A stretch of 7,501 nucleotides of DNA. Origin: Acidobacteriota bacterium. Its GTDB lineage: Bacteria; Acidobacteriota; Terriglobia; Acidoferrales; UBA7541. The stretch spans positions 1 through 7,501 of the forward strand of contig JAFAZL010000521.1 of the NCBI GenBank assembly GCA_019239815.1. The letters run 5' to 3'. Both the position numbers and the translations under genes were made by a program. Of this stretch, positions 4,259-7,501 are shown piece after piece. How positions within the stretch are numbered: the first letter of the stretch is position 1; every line of letters begins with the position of its first letter. The notes beneath the pieces were generated by a model, which was given only the letters and a program-made list of their open reading frames with translations, did no database searches and was not told where the DNA came from.

Positions 4259-5737
4259 ATGGCGAACCTGCTCTATCAACAGATCGAGATGCTGAGCCGC
4301 GAGAAGCACATCGAGCCGGAAGTGGTGGTGTCGGCGATTGAAGACGCAATGGTTGTGGCGGCCCGGAAGCACTACAAGTCAGAAGAAGATTTGCGCGCGA
4401 AGTTCAACCAGGAGACCGGTCAGGTCGAAGTTTTTTCAGTGATGACGGTCGTTGAGGAAGTCGTCGATCCGAAGAAAGAGCTGAGCCTGACGGATGCGAA
4501 GAAAAAGAACCCGTCGGCTGAGGTTGGCACGGAGATTGTCGCGTCGAAATCGACCGAAGCGTTCGGGCGCATTACCGCGCAGACGTTCAAGCAGGTGATT
4601 CTGCAGAAGGTGCGCGAGGCCGAGCGCGACACGATTTTCAACGAGTATCACAATCGCGTCGGCGAGCTGGTGACGGTGATCGTGAAGCGCGCGGAAGGGC
4701 CGGACCTGATCGTCGACATGGGCCGCACCGAAGCGCGGTTGCCGAAGCGCGAACAGTCGAAGCTCGAGACGTACAACATCGGTGAGCGTCTGCGTGTGGT
4801 GATCAAGATGGTCGATCGCGCTGCGAAAGGACCGCAGGTGATCGTGTCACGTGCGGACGCGAGCCTGGTGCAGCGATTGTTTGAGATGGAAGTGCCGGAA
4901 ATTTACGACGGCACCGTGCAGATTCGTCATGCGGCACGCGAAGCGGGTGAGCGGACGAAGGTGGCGGTCGCCAGCCGGGATAAGGACGTCGATCCGGTCG
5001 GCGCTTGCGTCGGTATGAAGGGCATGCGTGTGCAGTCGATCATTCGCGAATTGCGCGGAGAAAAGATCGACATTATTCCGTTTAGCGAAGAGACGGTGGC
5101 GTTCGCGCAGAAGGCCCTGAGCCCGGCGAAGGTGACGCGGGTTCAGATCACTGATCCGGAAAATCACAAGCTCGAAGTGATCGTCGAGGATTCGCAGTTG
5201 TCATTGGCGATTGGCAAGAAGGGGCAGAACGTCCGCCTGGCGAGCAAGTTGATTGGCTGGGACATCGACATCAAGAGCGAAGAAGAGAAGCGCCGCGAAA
5301 TCGAAGAGCAGATGACCGCGCTGACGGCGCCGACGACTCCTCTGACCGCGTTGGCGGGCGTCGGAGCGAAGACGATCGAGAAGATCGAAGCTGCGGGAAT
5401 CAATAACGTTGAGAAGCTCGCAGGGATGACGCCGGAGCAGTTGATGGAGATTCCGGGCATCGGCGAGAAGATGATCGACAAAATTTATCAGGCCGTGAAT
5501 CGGTTTTACGAAGGCGGCGGCGAATCGGCCGCAGGTGAAGCGGTTGCCGAAGGCGCGGAAGGCAGCGCAGAGACCGCGGAAGCTTCGGCTGAAGCGACTG
5601 AATCTGTCGAGACCGCTGAAGCGGCTTCTGACGAGAGCGAAGGAGCTCCCGACGAAGCTACAGAACAGGCGAGTGAGCAGCCAGAGGCCGCGGAAGAGGG
5701 CGGCGAGAAAAAGCATTCGGAAGAGGCAAATTCCTAA
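4259..5737 (+). CDS. nusA: Transcription termination/antitermination factor NusA
   Basis: This 492-residue protein binds RNA polymerase and nascent RNA to modulate pausing, termination and antitermination. The domains in order are: RNA-polymerase-binding N-terminal domain (about 1-130), S1 domain (about 135-200, with LIVDMGRTEARLPKREQ), KH1 (about 202-276, with DPVGACVGMKGMRVQSI and its GxxG at 252-255), and KH2 (about 280-345, with LSLAIGKKGQNVRLASKL and its GxxG at 319-322). A helix-hairpin-helix-type module follows (about 360-415: LAGVGAKTIEKIEAAGI and LMEIPGIGEKMIDKIYQAV), then an acidic, Ala/Glu-rich tail (about 418-492). E. coli NusA has two acidic repeat domains after KH2; here one HhH-like unit plus a disordered acidic tail takes that place. 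ATG 4259 has AGGA at 4245-4248. The stop codon overlaps the likely infB ribosome site. The 78-bp rimP-nusA gap holds only a weak GCGTC/GACGC hairpin. Confidence 0.97.
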   Translation: MANLLYQQIEMLSREKHIEPEVVVSAIEDAMVVAARKHYKSEEDLRAKFNQETGQVEVFSVMTVVEEVVDPKKELSLTDAKKKNPSAEVGTEIVASKSTEAFGRITAQTFKQVILQKVREAERDTIFNEYHNRVGELVTVIVKRAEGPDLIVDMGRTEARLPKREQSKLETYNIGERLRVVIKMVDRAAKGPQVIVSRADASLVQRLFEMEVPEIYDGTVQIRHAAREAGERTKVAVASRDKDVDPVGACVGMKGMRVQSIIRELRGEKIDIIPFSEETVAFAQKALSPAKVTRVQITDPENHKLEVIVEDSQLSLAIGKKGQNVRLASKLIGWDIDIKSEEEKRREIEEQMTALTAPTTPLTALAGVGAKTIEKIEAAGINNVEKLAGMTPEQLMEIPGIGEKMIDKIYQAVNRFYEGGGESAAGEAVAEGAEGSAETAEASAEATESVETAEAASDESEGAPDEATEQASEQPEAAEEGGEKKHSEEANS

Positions 5738-5743
5738 GGATTC

Positions 5744-7501
5744 ATGACGACAGACCCAAATCAGGTACGAATTAACGAACTGGCCCGCGAACTAGAGGTC
5801 AAGGCAAAGGCGATTATCGACCTGTTGCCCGGGTACGGCGTAACAGAAAAGAAGACGCACTCCAGCTCGATTCCGGTGGATGTGGCCGAGAAGGTTCGCA
5901 AGCACCTCCACGGCGTCGCGGATGAAGAGGCTGCGGCCGAAGCGAAGGCTGAGGCTGACAAGGCGGCGAAAGAAGCAGCGGCGAAAGCGGCTCGATTGCG
6001 CCCGGCCACACCGGCCGCGCCAGCGCCCGCGGCTGCTGCTCCTTCCGCACCCGTGGCGCCGCCGCCAGCGGCAGCGGCCCCGAAACCGGCTGCCCCGGTT
6101 GCGCCAGCGCCGCCCGTTGCTGCTCCAACACCAGCGCCGCCGCCGGCGTCCGCTCCAGCTGCGCCTGTCGCAGCAACTCCGGCTGCTCAACCTTCTGCCG
6201 CTGCGCCAGCGCCCGCGGCTCCGAGACCAACAGCTCCGCCTGCTGCAACTCCCGCCGCCCCAGCGGCGACGACGCCTGCGGCTCCTCGCCCGATATCACC
6301 TCAGCCTGGCGCGCCATTGCGGCCCCAAGCTGTGCCTCCGGCCGGAGCGCCACGACCTGGAGCACCTTCGCAGGGTGGCCCACGACCTTTGCAACCACAA
6401 CAGCCTGGGCGGCCAGCTCCCGGCCAGCCGATGCGACCAGCGGCAGCTTCGCCGAATGCACCAGGCGCCGCTGTGAATCGACCTGCGCCACGTCCGCCGA
6501 TGCCGACGGGTGGAAATCGCGGACCAGTTCCGGGTACGACTCCAGGAAGCTATAGCGGCGGTGGTGGGCAGCAACGCCAAGGTCCGCGCCCAGGCCAACC
6601 GATTCGACCGCTCTCATCAGGCGGAGGGCCGGGTGGGCAAGGCCGATCATTTCCTCCGCGTCCCGGTGGTGCACCGGGCGGACCAGGTGGACCTTCGCGT
6701 CCATTTGAGCAGCGCCGTGGTCCGGTGCCAACGGGTTCGCGTCCAGGTCCGCGTACGCCGGGACGACCCGGCATGTTGCCGCCATTGCCCGACAAAATGC
6801 CGCCAAAGGCGGAGCCGGGCAAGCCGCTCTATGCGCGCAAACCGCCGCAGAGACAGCGCCCTGTCGCCGACAAGCGCGAGATGGAAGGTGAGCGCAAGCT
6901 CCATCCGACGCGTCAGCGTCCGGGTGCGGGTGGCCGAGGTGGGGTCGCCGCTGTCATTGCGCCGCCCGAGCCGCGTCCGCCGCGCGATGTGCAAATCACG
7001 GAAGGCATTAAGATTCGCGAACTCGCTGAAAAGCTCGACGTGCGCGCGAAAGATTTGCTGAAGACGCTGATGGATCGCGGCATATTCGCCACCATCAACC
7101 AGGCGCTTGACGTTCCGACTGCGACGCAAATTGCGGAAGCGTTCAACGGAGTTGTGAGCGTTGTTTCCTTCGAAGAGGAAATGGTCCTTGAAGTCGCAAA
7201 GGACGAGACGAAAGAAAATCTGAAGCCGCGGCCACCGGTGGTTACGGTGATGGGTCACGTCGATCATGGCAAAACCAGTTTGCTCGACGCGATTCGCGAA
7301 GCGGACGTTGCGCAGGGCGAAGCGGGCGGAATCACGCAGCACATCGGCGCCTACAAAGTGATGGTGGGTGATCGCGCAGTAGTGTTCGTTGACACGCCGG
7401 GTCACGAAGCTTTCACGCGCATGCGCGCGCGGGGCGCCAAAGTCACCGACATCGTTGTGCTGGTAGTCGCCGCAGATGATGGCGTCATGCCGCAGACCAA
7501 A
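5744..7501 (+). CDS. infB: Translation initiation factor IF2, N-terminal and start of GTPase domain (runs off right edge)
   Basis: This is the first 586 codons of IF2, the GTPase that places initiator fMet-tRNA on the 30S subunit and promotes subunit joining. ATG 5744 begins 6 bp after the nusA stop; AGGA at 5737-5740 overlaps that stop, suggesting translational coupling. An IF2_N helical domain is at about 7-57 ([37 protein letters not shown]). A short charged helix follows, then an Ala/Pro- and later Gly/Pro/Arg/Gln-rich linker at about 86-413. A second IF2_N domain is at about 417-470 ([21 protein letters not shown]). The G domain starts near 498: G1 GHVDHGKT (504-511), switch/G2 GGITQHIG (528-535) and G3 [16 protein letters not shown] (550-565). 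G4 NKxD and the C-terminal beta-barrel and fMet-tRNA domains lie outside the window. The full protein should be roughly 1000 residues, long for IF2. Confidence 0.97.
   Translation, partial: MTTDPNQVRINELARELEVKAKAIIDLLPGYGVTEKKTHSSSIPVDVAEKVRKHLHGVADEEAAAEAKAEADKAAKEAAAKAARLRPATPAAPAPAAAAPSAPVAPPPAAAAPKPAAPVAPAPPVAAPTPAPPPASAPAAPVAATPAAQPSAAAPAPAAPRPTAPPAATPAAPAATTPAAPRPISPQPGAPLRPQAVPPAGAPRPGAPSQGGPRPLQPQQPGRPAPGQPMRPAAASPNAPGAAVNRPAPRPPMPTGGNRGPVPGTTPGSYSGGGGQQRQGPRPGQPIRPLSSGGGPGGQGRSFPPRPGGAPGGPGGPSRPFEQRRGPVPTGSRPGPRTPGRPGMLPPLPDKMPPKAEPGKPLYARKPPQRQRPVADKREMEGERKLHPTRQRPGAGGRGGVAAVIAPPEPRPPRDVQITEGIKIRELAEKLDVRAKDLLKTLMDRGIFATINQALDVPTATQIAEAFNGVVSVVSFEEEMVLEVAKDETKENLKPRPPVVTVMGHVDHGKTSLLDAIREADVAQGEAGGITQHIGAYKVMVGDRAVVFVDTPGHEAFTRMRARGAKVTDIVVLVVAADDGVMPQTK

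Noticed and set aside
6017..6220. 18-nt direct repeat at 6017-6034 and 6203-6220 as a mobile-element or recombination site
   Set aside because: Both copies encode APAPAA in frame inside a low-complexity linker; codon repetition explains them without a mobile element.
5814..6806. Long minus-strand open frame of 330 codons antisense to infB
   Set aside because: It is a shadow of the GC-rich, Ala/Pro-coding linker. The translation is low-complexity with no family signature, and the plus strand is unmistakably IF2.

Overview
The window is GC-rich bacterial chromosome. Its firmest landmark is the conserved rimP-nusA-infB operon on the + strand (3629 to the right edge). The trehalose-synthase-like GH13 protein, the Ala/Pro-rich IF2 linker and the secreted protein with Asn/Ser/Thr/Pro linkers together suggest an Acidobacteriota (Terriglobia/Koribacter-like) genome. 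That assignment is inference from protein style; no 16S or other taxonomic marker is present.

Left part (1-2235). A GH13 alpha-amylase/trehalose-synthase-like enzyme runs off the left edge on the - strand; its first 166 residues are visible. Divergent from it, and behind a good sigma70-type promoter, is a signal-peptide-bearing secreted protein (667-1830) of uncertain family, perhaps DUF4412/LolA-like. A small ABM-fold protein (1852-2154, -) converges on its 3' end.

Middle (2154-3350). The ABM gene and a six-helix membrane protein (2236-2889, -) lie in the same direction. They are divergent from an HxlR-family winged-helix regulator (2994-3350, +). The 104-bp gap between the divergent genes holds two perfect 9-3-9 palindromes of identical half-sites, TGACTTGCA/TGCAAGTCA, with centres 39 bp apart and interleaved with candidate promoters. 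This looks like a self-contained, autoregulated stress- or ligand-responsive module, and it is the most interesting accessory element in the window.

Right part (3351-7501). A 278-bp intergenic region carries a strong promoter (TTGATT-N17-TATACT). An intrinsic terminator hairpin with a GCAA tetraloop and T6 tract follows it, before rimP, so it is probably an attenuator. RimP (ribosome maturation), NusA (transcription elongation/termination) and IF2 (translation initiation) follow. RimP has an unusual polar insertion, NusA ends in one HhH-type module plus an acidic tail, and IF2 carries a roughly 325-residue disordered linker between its two N-terminal helical domains. The IF2 gene is cut by the right edge just after the G3 motif.

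No tRNA, rRNA, CRISPR array, insertion sequence or phage gene was recognised. Apart from the HxlR module and the leader/linker features, the window looks like ordinary chromosomal core.
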